This document shows, in pieces, positions 15,430 to 23,024 of a DNA stretch of 28,442 nucleotides. Each line of letters opens with the position of its first letter. Within the stretch, counting starts at the first letter, position 1. The notes beneath the pieces are model-generated. The model saw only the letters and a program-made list of their open reading frames with translations. It was not told the DNA's origin and did no database searches. The stretch comes from an uncultured cyanobacterium (GTDB taxonomy: Bacteria; Cyanobacteriota; Cyanobacteriia; PCC-6307; Cyanobiaceae). The stretch covers positions 1 to 28,442 of the forward strand of contig CAIXOZ010000076.1 in assembly GCA_903921295.1 (NCBI GenBank). Reading direction: 5' to 3'. Made by a program: the position numbers and the translations under genes.

Positions 15430-16854
15430 ATGGAGGTCGCCCATCCCGTCGAGGCCAACGGCAGTGCTGCATCGAGCACGGATGGCATCGAGAACCTGGT
15501 GATCGTGGGCTCCGGCCCGGCCGGCTACACCGCCGCGATCTATGCGGCCAGGGCCAACCTCAACCCGATCGTGATCACCGGCTTCCAGCTGGGCGGCATC
15601 GCCGGCGGCCAGCTGATGACCACCACCCACGTGGAAAACTTCCCAGGCTTCCCCGATGGCATCCTCGGGCCTGATCTGATGGACCGGCTGCAGGCCCAGG
15701 CCGTGCGCTGGGGCACCCGCTTGATCGAGGCCGATGCCGAGGCGATCGACCTTTCCCAGCGCCCCTTCAAGGTGAGCGTTGAAGGCAGAACCCTTCGCAC
15801 CCACGCCCTGATCCTGGCCACCGGCGCCAGCGCGAATCGCCTCCACCTTGTCGGCGAGGACAGGCTCTGGAGCCGGGGCATCAGTGCCTGCGCCATCTGC
15901 GATGGCGCCACCCCCCAGTTCCGCAACGAGGAACTGGCCGTGATCGGCGGCGGTGATTCCGCCTGCGAAGAGGCTGTGTACCTCACCAAATACGGCAGCC
16001 ATGTGCACCTGATCGTGCGATCCGGAGCCCTGCGGGCCAGCAAGGCGATGGCCGATCGGGTGCTCGCCAACCCCTCGATCACGGTGCACTGGCATTGCCA
16101 GGCCGTGGAAGCACTGGGCAGCGACTGGCTGGATGGTCTGAAACTGGAGGCCACCGATGGCAGCGAGCAAGGGTCGGTGCTGGCGGTCCGCGGCCTGTTC
16201 TATGCGATCGGTCATACACCCAACACCCAGCTGGTGCAGGGGCAGCTCCCCCTCGATGGGCGTGGCTATCTGCAGACAGAACCCGGCCGACCGGAAACGG
16301 CGGTGGCCGGTGTGTTCGCCGCTGGAGATGTGGCCGACGCCGAATGGCGTCAGGGGGTGACCGCTGCCGGCAGCGGCTGTCAGGCCGCCTTGGCAGCCGA
16401 GCGCTGGCTGACCCACAACCAGCTGGCGGTGACCGTGAGCCGCGCCCCGGTGGATCCCGAACCGGCCCCAAGCCAGCCCGAAACGGCCACCAGCGATGCA
16501 GAAACCTTCGCCGCTGACGCCCGTTGGCAGAAGGGGAGCTACGCCCTTCGCAAGCTCTATCACGACAGCGACAGGCCGCTGCTGGTCATCTACACCTCCC
16601 CGACCTGCGGCCCGTGCCATGTGCTCAAGCCCCAGCTGAAACGGGTGCTCGATGAGCTCGATGGTCGGGCCCTCGGGATCGAAATTGACATCGAAGCCGA
16701 ACAGGAGATCGCTCAGCAGGCCGGAGTCACAGGGACCCCGACCCTGCAGCTGTTCAAGGACAAGGTCCTGGTGCAGCAATGGCGTGGTGTGCGCCAGCGC
16801 CGCGAGATCAAAGCGGCGATCGAGACCTGCCTCAATCCTGCGGTTCCAGCCTGA
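15430..16854 (+). CDS. trxB: NADPH-thioredoxin reductase with fused thioredoxin (NTRC)
   Basis: A flavoprotein that passes electrons from NADPH to an attached thioredoxin domain. In cyanobacteria and plastids NTRC reduces 2-Cys peroxiredoxin and helps redox control when light is limiting. The product has 474 residues. The reductase part has the FAD motif GSGPAG at 27-32, the active site CAIC at Cys154/Cys157, the NADPH motif VIGGGDSACEEA and the late FAD segment FAAGDVAD. A Pro/Ala/Thr-rich linker of about 40 residues (SRAPVDPEPAPSQPETATS) joins it to a thioredoxin domain with TCGPC at Cys393/Cys396 and the cis-Pro segment TGTPTLQLF. Length and domain order match NTRC rather than free TrxB. 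Confidence 0.96.
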   Translation: MEVAHPVEANGSAASSTDGIENLVIVGSGPAGYTAAIYAARANLNPIVITGFQLGGIAGGQLMTTTHVENFPGFPDGILGPDLMDRLQAQAVRWGTRLIEADAEAIDLSQRPFKVSVEGRTLRTHALILATGASANRLHLVGEDRLWSRGISACAICDGATPQFRNEELAVIGGGDSACEEAVYLTKYGSHVHLIVRSGALRASKAMADRVLANPSITVHWHCQAVEALGSDWLDGLKLEATDGSEQGSVLAVRGLFYAIGHTPNTQLVQGQLPLDGRGYLQTEPGRPETAVAGVFAAGDVADAEWRQGVTAAGSGCQAALAAERWLTHNQLAVTVSRAPVDPEPAPSQPETATSDAETFAADARWQKGSYALRKLYHDSDRPLLVIYTSPTCGPCHVLKPQLKRVLDELDGRALGIEIDIEAEQEIAQQAGVTGTPTLQLFKDKVLVQQWRGVRQRREIKAAIETCLNPAVPA

Positions 16855-16962
16855 TCAGCAGCAGCTCAGGGCTCGGTGGAGGCGCTCCACGCCCCCGCCA
16901 GTCCCCTGAGCCGCCAGCGCACATCCAGGACCGGGTGCCCCGCTCAGTGACGGCAGGAGCCG

Positions 16963-17012
16963 CCAGCGTCAACGGCGGCGCGGGCCGTCAGTGTCAACGG
17001 CGGCGCGGGCCG
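16963..17012. repeat. 25-bp tandem duplication at the end of infA
   Basis: Two adjacent 25-bp copies (16963-16987 and 16988-17012) match at about 23 of 25 positions. The core GTCAACGGCGGCGCGGGCCG is identical in both. The infA stop codon lies inside the right-hand copy, so the left copy is a second, untranslated version of the gene's end. This looks like a replication-slippage duplication. Confidence 0.85.
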
Positions 17013-17263
17013 CCGGGGCGGTTGCCGGCCGGACGAGGGCCGGTGGCTCCGGCATTGCGCTCACGGAAGGTGATCCTGCCGCGGGTGAGGTCGTAGGGCG
17101 AGATCTCCACGAGCACCTTGTCGCCCGCCAGAAGTTTGATCCGGTTCTTGGTGAGTTTGCCGGCGGCACGGCACAGGCACTGGTGACCGGCGGGCTGCTC
17201 AAGGGTGACGAGATAAAAGCCGTTGCCCTGCTCTTTTTCAATGATGCCGGAAGTGTCGATCAT
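16994..17263 (-). CDS. infA: translation initiation factor IF-1
   Basis: A small S1/OB-fold protein that binds the 30S A site during initiation. The 89-residue product begins MIDTSGIIEKEQGNG and contains CRAAGKLTKNRIKLLAGDKV and LVEISPYDLTRGRITFRER, which are diagnostic. It is longer than the usual 71-73 residues because of an Arg/Gly/Pro-rich tail of about 18 residues (after RERNAGA). This tail is encoded partly by a tandem-duplicated 25-bp unit. It stands alone on the minus strand between trxB and the 29-codon ORF. Confidence 0.97.
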   Translation of the reverse strand: MIDTSGIIEKEQGNGFYLVTLEQPAGHQCLCRAAGKLTKNRIKLLAGDKVLVEISPYDLTRGRITFRERNAGATGPRPAGNRPGGPRRR

Positions 17264-17343
17264 GCGGGAGGTGCAGGCGGTGACGCCAGGAAATTCCAGA
17301 CTGCTGCCTCCACCTTAGGTTGTGCCCCAGATGCCCGAGGCTG

Positions 17344-17433
17344 ATGATCCTGCCGCCCCTCAGCCTTGATGTCGGCCTGCTGCTGATCTCCATCGGCGTC
17401 GTCAATCTCTGGCGGCAGCGCCGCCCCTCCTGA
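17344..17433 (+). CDS. possible 29-residue single-pass membrane peptide
   Basis: ATG at 17344 opens a 29-codon frame (MILPPLSLDVGLLLISIG then VVNLWRQRRPS). A hydrophobic helix of about 17 residues is followed by a basic tail, as in the single-helix subunits of photosynthetic and NDH complexes. A GAGG sits 4-5 bases before the ATG. The stop is 25 bp before the rluE-like start. It matches none of the known Psb, Pet, Psa or Ndh small subunits I can recall. A random GC-rich frame of this type is possible. Confidence 0.4.
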   Translation: MILPPLSLDVGLLLISIGVVNLWRQRRPS

Positions 17434-17458
17434 TCACCAGCCAACGTCGCAGGAGGCC

Positions 17459-18130
17459 ATGGCCACCACGCTGCTCTTCCATAAGCCATATGGCGTTCTG
17501 AGCCAGTTCACCCCGGAACCGGGAAGCGCCTGGGATTGTCTGGCCAGCCACATCGATCAGCCCGGGGTCTATCCCGTCGGCAGGCTGGATGCCGACAGCG
17601 AAGGGCTGCTGCTGCTCACCGATTGCGGACGGCTCCAGCAGCGCCTCACCGATCCGGCCTGGGGCCACTGGCGGCGGTATTGGGTGCAGGTGGAAGGGGA
17701 GGCAGCGGCCAGACCCGAAGCGCTGGAGAGCCTGGGCCGGGGACTGATGATCCAGGGTCGGCGAACGCTGCCGGCCAGGGCCCACGTGCTGGACGATCCT
17801 GGCCTGCCGCCACGGACCCCGCCGATCCGCCATCGCCTGCAGGTACCGACCAGCTGGCTGGAAATCGAGCTGCGGGAAGGCCGCAACCGCCAGGTGCGAC
17901 GCATGACCGCCTCCGTGGGCCTACCGACCCTGCGCCTGCTTCGGGTGGCCATCGATCTGATGGATGACCTCCCTCCCCTGAACCTGGCGGGGCTGGAGCC
18001 GGGTCAGTGGCGAGGCGTGAGCGACCCGGAGGCGGAGCGGCTGGAGGCCGTGCTGCGCCGCGGCCGCAGATCCGGTCGCGGCGGCCGCGCCGGCGGCGGA
18101 AAGGGGGGCAGGGAGGGCGGCTGGGGATAG
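17459..18130 (+). CDS. rluE: rRNA pseudouridine synthase, RsuA/RluE type
   Basis: Isomerises a uridine to pseudouridine in rRNA. The 223-residue product starts at ATG 17459 after AGGAGG. It begins directly with the catalytic domain (LLFHKPYGVLSQF) and lacks an N-terminal S4 domain, as in RluE. The catalytic Asp lies in GRLDADSEGLLLLT and the family signature REGRNRQVRRMTASVG follows. The last ~25 residues are an Arg/Gly-rich extension that resembles an RNA-binding RGG-type tail and is not part of the fold. The exact target uridine is not established. Confidence 0.9.
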   Translation: MATTLLFHKPYGVLSQFTPEPGSAWDCLASHIDQPGVYPVGRLDADSEGLLLLTDCGRLQQRLTDPAWGHWRRYWVQVEGEAAARPEALESLGRGLMIQGRRTLPARAHVLDDPGLPPRTPPIRHRLQVPTSWLEIELREGRNRQVRRMTASVGLPTLRLLRVAIDLMDDLPPLNLAGLEPGQWRGVSDPEAERLEAVLRRGRRSGRGGRAGGGKGGREGGWG

Positions 18131-18371
18131 GGAGGCTTGGACACCGTGAGGTCGACGGGGTGCGGATCGGGGCGCTGATTCGTGCGGGGTTCGCGGCAGT
18201 GTTCGTGGCAATGCCCGGAGAACTGCGCCAGGGAACGCTGGTCGAGGGTGGCAGGGCGGCCGTGCGTTGCCGAGGAGACGATTCCCAGGAGCGTGTCAGC
18301 GGAACACCGATCCGGTGCACTGATGGCCACGGAATGGGAGTGGCGCCAGGGGGATGCCAGAGGTGCTCTGA

Positions 18372-18388
18372 CCAGGCTTCGGCGAACC
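18372..18388. repeat. 17-bp direct repeat, copy 1
   Basis: CCAGGCTTCGGCGAACC recurs exactly at 19074-19090. Both copies lie in gaps on either side of the 71-aa gene and in the same orientation. The inner TTCGGCGAA is itself near-palindromic. Confidence 0.7.
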
Positions 18389-18436
18389 GAACAGGGAAGC
18401 GCTGAGCGCGATGGAGCAGGGGACTGGAACATCGCC

Positions 18437-18483
18437 ATCCCCCACCGTCAGGAGATCGCGCCACGATTGTGGCGGTGGGGGAT
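18437..18483. repeat. inverted repeat capable of forming a stem-loop
   Basis: ATCCCCCACCG at 18437-18447 is the exact reverse complement of 18473-18483, with 25 bases between; two further inner pairs form after one G-U. It lies in the gene-poor stretch downstream of rluE and downstream of the minus-strand 71-aa gene. No T-run follows on either strand, so it is not a clear terminator. Confidence 0.5.
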
Positions 18484-18585
18484 CGCAGGACGATCCTGGC
18501 TGTGGCATCCGGGCGACCACCAGGAACCTGCCCCCGGCGCCAGTGCCAAGGCAGCCGCAGACGGCAAAAGGCCAGGCTCCGAATC

Positions 18586-18801
18586 TCAGCCCAGCACCTG
18601 CTGGAGCTCCCGCACGGTCTGGAGCTGGCCGTAATAAAAATTGGCTCGCGATCGGCGATCAGGATCCTCGAGGCTGTCGAGGGCATCGAAGCCGATGCTC
18701 TGCCAGAGCTCATGGCCGCAGGCCCGGTTCACCTCCTCGATCGCCTCCTGCTCCAGGTGGCTCAGCCGCCGCTGAAGGTTCTTGATCTGGGCAACCGACA
18801 T
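18586..18801 (-). CDS. small helical protein, unknown function
   Basis: A 71-residue protein from the ATG at 18801. It is predicted mostly helical and charged: IKNLQRRLSHLEQEAIEEVN at the start, then HELWQSIGFDALDSLEDPDR and a closing helix YYGQLQTVRELQQVLG. The N-terminal heptads (Leu/Ile spacing) suggest a short coiled coil. The frame extends upstream to 19113, but that part reads as Arg/Cys-rich noise. No membrane segment is visible. It is on the same strand as ycf39 but 391 bp downstream of it, so it is probably separate. I do not recognise the family. Confidence 0.65.
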   Translation of the reverse strand: MSVAQIKNLQRRLSHLEQEAIEEVNRACGHELWQSIGFDALDSLEDPDRRSRANFYYGQLQTVRELQQVLG

Positions 18802-19192
18802 TCTGAAGCCATCGCAATGGTTCAAGTGTACTGATCCTCCAGGGGAATCGCTCTGCAGGCGGGAACCCACCGCCGTCTCCGGGAGTGCGCCAGGCCCAGC
18901 GCAACGTCGTCGGAGCACAACGTCGCCTGCCAACATCCCAGCTGCGCAAGGTCGCAGCCCAGGGGCGCCCAGGCACGGTCTCCCTGGCGCACATCCCCGA
19001 ACCACACAACCAGGCAGGCGCCGGCAGAACCGCTCGCTCGCCAGCAGCTCTCGAAAGACCCTCACCCCGTCATCCAGGCTTCGGCGAACCAGCGCCTGGT
19101 CAGGGCGAGACAAGCCTGGGCACCAGCGTCAGCGGGGACGGAACGCACCGATGGTCAGGCGAGAGCAGGACGCGGACGGCCGATGACTCCGA
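18802..19192 (+). other. 391-bp stretch without a confident gene
   Basis: The segment lies between the 3' end of ycf39 and the 5' end of the 71-aa gene, both on the minus strand. Long open frames exist but have Arg/Cys/Pro-rich, non-protein-like composition. It holds the second copy of the 17-bp direct repeat (19074-19090). No tRNA-like structure is seen. Confidence 0.5.
19074..19090. repeat. 17-bp direct repeat, copy 2
   Basis: Exact second copy of the 17-mer found at 18372-18388, 702 bp away and in the same orientation. The flanks are not similar beyond the repeat. Confidence 0.7.
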
Positions 19193-20155
19193 TCAGAACG
19201 GCAGTTTCTTTTTGGCATCCTTGTCGAGATCAGCCTCGAGCTCCCGCAGCCGACGCAGGATCGTGTCGTAATACTCCTTGAGGTAGTCCTCGAGCGTGGT
19301 GGTCTCGGCAGGATCGAGCCCGAAGGCTTCATAGCTGGCGTCCATCGGGGCATCCAGGCGGACGCCTCCGCCGGTGACCTCGGCAAAGGCAAGGCGCTCG
19401 GCCACATTCACGCCGGGCTCGAAGAAGGCGGCCAGCGACTGCATCAGCCTGATCAGGAAGGGCTGCACCCGGTAGCTGCGGGCGTTCCGCCCGCTGTACT
19501 TCTCACACAGCTGGGTGACCTCGGAGGTGGTCCAGGCCCGTGGGCCCACCACAGGGAACGACTGACGCACCGTCTCCGGGCGCTCCAGGGCCGCCACGGC
19601 GAAACGGGCCACATCCTGGGTGTTCATGTAGGCGATCGGCGTGGGGCTGCCACTGACCCAGACGGTCTGGTTCTCCAGCACCGGAATCGCGAACTGACCG
19701 ATCACCCCCTGCATGAAGGCCACGCCCTTGAGGATCGTGTAATCGAGCGGTGAGGCCTGCAACAGCTCCTCGATGCAGACCTTGATGTCCATCAGCGGCA
19801 CATCGCGATGCTTCTCGGCGTTGAGCAGGGAGAGAAAGACGAACCGCTTCAGGCCCTCGCGGCCACAGGCATCGAGCAGGTTGAGGGTTCCCTGCCAGTC
19901 GATCGTGTAGATGCTTTCACTGTCCGACGGCCTGGCGGTGGCCGCATCGATCACGGCGTCCTGGCCCTCGAGGGCGTAGTCGAGGCTGGCCGGTTCGAGC
20001 AGGTCACCGCGGGTGAGCTCACAGCCCCACTCCTGCAGGAAGGCAGCCTTGCGGGGCGAACGCACAACGCAGCGCACCTGATGGCCTTGATCCAGAGCTC
20101 GGCGAGCGATCTGGCGGCCGAGGGTGCCCGTTCCACCGACAACCAGAACTTTCAT
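19193..20155 (-). CDS. ycf39: photosystem II assembly factor Ycf39
   Basis: An atypical short-chain dehydrogenase-like protein (homologue of plant HCF244) that, with high-light-inducible proteins, helps insert chlorophyll into newly made D1 and aids D1 synthesis. The product has 320 residues with an ATG at 20155. It starts with MKVLVVGGTGTLGRQIARRA (NAD(P)-binding) followed by VRCVVRSPRKAAFLQEWG, LTRGDLLEPASLDYALEG and VIDAATARPSD. FVFLSLLNAEKHRDVPLMDI and LDYTILKGVAFMQG are characteristic of Ycf39. It lies downstream of petM and trm1 on the same strand, although 488 bp separate it from petM. Confidence 0.94.
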   Translation of the reverse strand: MKVLVVGGTGTLGRQIARRALDQGHQVRCVVRSPRKAAFLQEWGCELTRGDLLEPASLDYALEGQDAVIDAATARPSDSESIYTIDWQGTLNLLDACGREGLKRFVFLSLLNAEKHRDVPLMDIKVCIEELLQASPLDYTILKGVAFMQGVIGQFAIPVLENQTVWVSGSPTPIAYMNTQDVARFAVAALERPETVRQSFPVVGPRAWTTSEVTQLCEKYSGRNARSYRVQPFLIRLMQSLAAFFEPGVNVAERLAFAEVTGGGVRLDAPMDASYEAFGLDPAETTTLEDYLKEYYDTILRRLRELEADLDKDAKKKLPF

Positions 20156-20643
20156 TTACGAGTGTTAAGGAGTGACTGAGCCTAAACGGCCGGGGATAGG
20201 GACGTGATGGTCGGCCTGGTCGACGTCTCAGGACGCCGGATCCAGCCCAGGGATCGAGCGGCGGGGGGCTGAACAGCCCTCAGGGGCCTGGGCAGCGGAT
20301 CGCCACCAGCACGACAGGGTGAACAAGCCCTCTCCTGCGCCATGGGAAGAGGCGACGCCTGGAGAGCCGGGCCCTGCAACCAGGCAGAAGTCTCCTGCAG
20401 CTCAGCGGAGTTCATAACGGTACCGCCGAAGATCGAGCCCCCAGAGTGGTCAGGGCCTGGCAACAGAGCGATGCCGCGGCGCCGATCCACGACCTGGACC
20501 ATGAACGATCACAGGCATCGATCAGGACCCGGATGGGATCCACCGATCGCCGCGTGGATCACCGACGACTCCAGCGGCCGATCCGCCGATGACAGGCCTC
20601 AGGCGGGGCATCAACGCCTCAGGCCTTGGGCCTGGCAAGGAAT
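20156..20643 (+). other. 488-bp gap between ycf39 and petM
   Basis: No convincing gene is visible; a 106-codon minus-strand frame (20182-20502) and a plus-strand frame (20342-20656) have unstructured, Pro/Arg-rich products. The gap must hold the ycf39 promoter, whose elements I cannot place. A strong hairpin lies at the petM end (20594-20626). Confidence 0.5.
20594..20626 (-). terminator. petM: hairpin downstream of petM, possible terminator
   Basis: AGGCCTCAGGCG at 20594-20605 pairs with CGCCTCAGGCCT at 20615-20626, giving a 12-bp stem with one C-C mismatch and a nine-base loop. It starts 18 bp after the petM stop in the direction of transcription. No T-run follows, so it may be a 3'-end stabiliser or a Rho-dependent/attenuating structure rather than a classical intrinsic terminator. 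Confidence 0.5.
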
Positions 20644-20742
20644 TCAGTCGCCCTGAACCTTCAGAAGCAAGGCACCACCGACGAGACCGACAGGGATCAG
20701 AACCCAGAACACGGCAGCGATCCCGAAGATTTCAGAGGCCAT
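20644..20742 (-). CDS. petM: cytochrome b6f complex subunit 7
   Basis: A 32-residue single-helix subunit of the thylakoid cytochrome b6f complex, which carries electrons between plastoquinone and plastocyanin. The translation begins MASEIFGIAAVFWVLIPVG and ends GALLLKVQGD, nearly identical in pattern and exactly matching in length to known PetM. The hydrophobic helix spans about residues 6-27. ATG is at 20742 and TGA at 20644-20646. It is too short for ordinary ORF finding. It lies 65 bp downstream of trm1 on the same strand. Confidence 0.96.
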   Translation of the reverse strand: MASEIFGIAAVFWVLIPVGLVGGALLLKVQGD

Positions 20743-20807
20743 GGCCCTAGCGGTGAAAGGGAGTACCTGTTTAGCGTGCCAACGTCACCTTCCGGGGCTT
20801 CGCAGGC

Positions 20808-22004
20808 TCAGCTGATACGGCTCGCCACGGCAAGCAGCTCGGCCCATGGGGCCTCCGTGCGCACCTGGCCAGGCATCACGCCGCTGACACAGGCACGATG
20901 TCCCGCCTGCTCCAGGGCCGCCACCAACGCCCGCAACGGTGGCGGACCACCGCCCAGCACGCGGCCGATCGCATCGGTGGGCCAGCAGCGGGGGGTCCAG
21001 CCGTCATCGGCGACGAGGGCCCGCAGCAGGCGCTCTCCCTCCGGTCCGGCCAGCTGGCGCTGCTGCTGAACCGCCAGCATCGCCGTCAGGGTCGGCGGAT
21101 CCTGCAGCGGACCGATCCAGAGCGGGCCGCTGATCGCCAGCGGCCAGGAGCCAACCTCCAGGGTGTCGCCGCAACCGGCTGCGCAGGCCTGCCACGGTCG
21201 CAGGCTCCGCAACGACTGCTGCTGCTGATCGCCGCAGCGATGGCAATGGGCCACCAGGCCCAGCCGCTCCTCCTCCCGGCCCACCGGCCGCCGCCGCACG
21301 CGAACGGCCGTGCGGAAGGTGCGACCTTCGCTGAAGCTGAACAGGGGCGTGAGCCCCCGGCCGGCACTCCAGGCCGCACGGGCCAGCACCCCCAGTTGCA
21401 GGCGCAGCGCCAGCTCCCAGCTGGCGGGGTGGGCCCGGGCCGCTGCCCCAAGTCGCCGGATCGCCGCCGCCCGGTCGTGGCCGGTGGGGGAGCGGCCATC
21501 GGTGCTGGCCAGCACCAGGACACCGTCCAGGGCCACAGCCTCCAGGGCCAGAGGCACCAGCGCCATCGGTGACCCGAAGGCATCGAGATCGACGAGGGTG
21601 AATCGCTCCTGGCGGGCCATGCAGCCGGCGAGCAGCTTCTGGGCCCGCAGGGCGGTGATCCGCAGGATGGGCGCCGGGCTGTCGGCGCACGGCTTGGACA
21701 ATGACTGCAGATTGCGACGCAGCAGCGGCAGACGATCGGGATCAGCGTCATTGACCCAGAGCGCCGTGGCCCCGGCCTCCCGAAGCCAGCGGCAGGAGCG
21801 GATGCCACAGCCGGCCATGGCATCGAGCACCGACAACGGCGCCTCCGCTGCCAGCACGGCGCCGAGCAGCACCCCGAGATCGCGGGAGGGACGCGATTCG
21901 GGCCGGAAGAAACCGTTGCCAGGCGCCACCGCCACCAGCCCCTCCCTCCACAGCGGCGCCTCGCCGGCGGCGTTGCCCTCCTGCCAGAGTTCGCTGCTTG
22001 CCAC
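20808..22004 (-). CDS. trm1: tRNA (guanine-26-N2)-dimethyltransferase, Trm1 family
   Basis: A SAM-dependent enzyme that methylates guanine-26 of tRNA in archaea, eukaryotes and a few bacteria including cyanobacteria. The product is 398 residues from the GTG at 22004. The N-terminus has GNGFFRPESRPSRDLG, the SAM motif LDAMAGCGIRS at ~60-70 and the catalytic LVDLDAFGSP at ~137-146 (DPF/DPPY-type). A C-terminal CxxC pair (HCHRCGD with CAAGCG) looks like the family's zinc site. The frame stays open upstream to 22832, but that part lies antisense to the hydrolase gene. GTG with a GGAG five bases before it was chosen because family similarity starts near it. Confidence 0.88.
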   Translation of the reverse strand: MASSELWQEGNAAGEAPLWREGLVAVAPGNGFFRPESRPSRDLGVLLGAVLAAEAPLSVLDAMAGCGIRSCRWLREAGATALWVNDADPDRLPLLRRNLQSLSKPCADSPAPILRITALRAQKLLAGCMARQERFTLVDLDAFGSPMALVPLALEAVALDGVLVLASTDGRSPTGHDRAAAIRRLGAAARAHPASWELALRLQLGVLARAAWSAGRGLTPLFSFSEGRTFRTAVRVRRRPVGREEERLGLVAHCHRCGDQQQQSLRSLRPWQACAAGCGDTLEVGSWPLAISGPLWIGPLQDPPTLTAMLAVQQQRQLAGPEGERLLRALVADDGWTPRCWPTDAIGRVLGGGPPPLRALVAALEQAGHRACVSGVMPGQVRTEAPWAELLAVASRIS

Positions 22005-22013
22005 CGGCGCTCC

Positions 22014-22970
22014 GTGCCCAGCCCCTTCCAGCCTGCCTCCCGGGAGGGAACCACCAACGCCGGCGCGGACTGGGGCGAGCATGCCGTCTGGAGCTGGGGG
22101 CCCTGGCCATGCCATTGGCGTCGTCTCGGATCCCCCGAGGCTCCGCCACTGGTGCTGATCCATGGCTTCGGCAGCGGCAGCGGTCACTGGCGTCACAACG
22201 CCATCCCCCTGGCCGAAGCGGGCTGGTGCGTGTTCGCCCTCGATCTGATCGGCTTCGGGGCCTCGAGCCAACCGGGCGGTCGCCTCGACAACCGTCTCTG
22301 GGCGAGGCAGCTGGATCGCTTCCTGGCGGAGGTGGTGCAGCAACCGGCCGTGCTCGTCGGCCATTCCCTCGGCGGGCTGGTGGTGCTCAGCTGTGCGGTC
22401 TTCTTTCCGCGGCTGGTGCGCGCGGTGGTCGCGGCGCCCCTGCCCGATCCCACCCTGCTGATGCCGGTGCCCCGGAGGCGTCCACCCTGGCGGCGGCGGC
22501 TGCAGCGCTGGCTGGTGCAGGGACTGTGCCGGCTGCTGCCCCTGGAGCTTCTGGTACCCCTGCTGGCCCATTCGCCCCTGCTCGATCTGGGCATCCAGTC
22601 GGCCTATACCGCAGCGGTGATCGGCGATCGGGACCTGCATCGGCTGATCTCCCGACCGGCCCGCCGCGCCACCGCCGCCCGCAGCCTGCGGGCGATGAGC
22701 ATCGGCATGGCGCTGCGTCCACGGGCCGCCACCGCTCCGGAGCTGCTGCAGCGCCTGCAGCAGCCGCTGCTCCTGATCTGGGGGGAGCGTGACCGGCTGG
22801 TGCCGCTGCGCGTTGCCGAATCGATCCGGCAACTGCGTCCGGACACCCCTGTGGCGGTGTTGTCACACCTCGGCCACTGCCCCCACGATGAGCAGCCGGA
22901 TCCCTTCCATCGGGTGCTGATCCCATGGCTGGCCTCACTCCCCGCGGACAGAGCCGGGGCCGCCACGTAA
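22014..22970 (+). CDS. alpha/beta fold hydrolase
   Basis: The product is 318 residues from the GTG at 22014. Signatures: the oxyanion loop LVLIHGFGSGSGHWRHN at ~47-62, LDLIGFGASSQPGG, the nucleophile elbow VLVGHSLGG with Ser118, a late acid in LIWGERDRLVP and the catalytic His in HLGHCPHDEQP. The lid between the nucleophile and the acid contains basic, Leu-rich helices (RRPPWRRRLQRWLVQGL), so membrane-surface contact is possible. It resembles the cyanobacterial/plastid hydrolases related to chlorophyll dephytylases and proline iminopeptidases; the substrate is not established. It starts nine bases from the trm1 start on the other strand. Confidence 0.88.
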   Translation: MPSPFQPASREGTTNAGADWGEHAVWSWGPWPCHWRRLGSPEAPPLVLIHGFGSGSGHWRHNAIPLAEAGWCVFALDLIGFGASSQPGGRLDNRLWARQLDRFLAEVVQQPAVLVGHSLGGLVVLSCAVFFPRLVRAVVAAPLPDPTLLMPVPRRRPPWRRRLQRWLVQGLCRLLPLELLVPLLAHSPLLDLGIQSAYTAAVIGDRDLHRLISRPARRATAARSLRAMSIGMALRPRAATAPELLQRLQQPLLLIWGERDRLVPLRVAESIRQLRPDTPVAVLSHLGHCPHDEQPDPFHRVLIPWLASLPADRAGAAT

Positions 22971-23024
22971 CTTGGGGGCACGATCCCCGGGACGCCGCCT
23001 GACGGTGGGTCCGATCTCCGTCGC

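Larger units (their letters stand above)
18131..18585 (+). other. 455-bp stretch without a confident gene
   Basis: Several frames are open on both strands, as expected in GC-rich DNA, but none reads as a convincing protein. The segment contains one copy of a 17-bp direct repeat (18372-18388) and an 11-bp perfect inverted repeat (18437-18447 with 18473-18483). A degraded gene or element is possible; I see no transposase signature. Confidence 0.5.

Noticed and set aside
15160..16779. 539-codon minus-strand frame opposite trxB
   Set aside because: It is the antisense of the NTRC gene and reads as His/Gly-rich noise.
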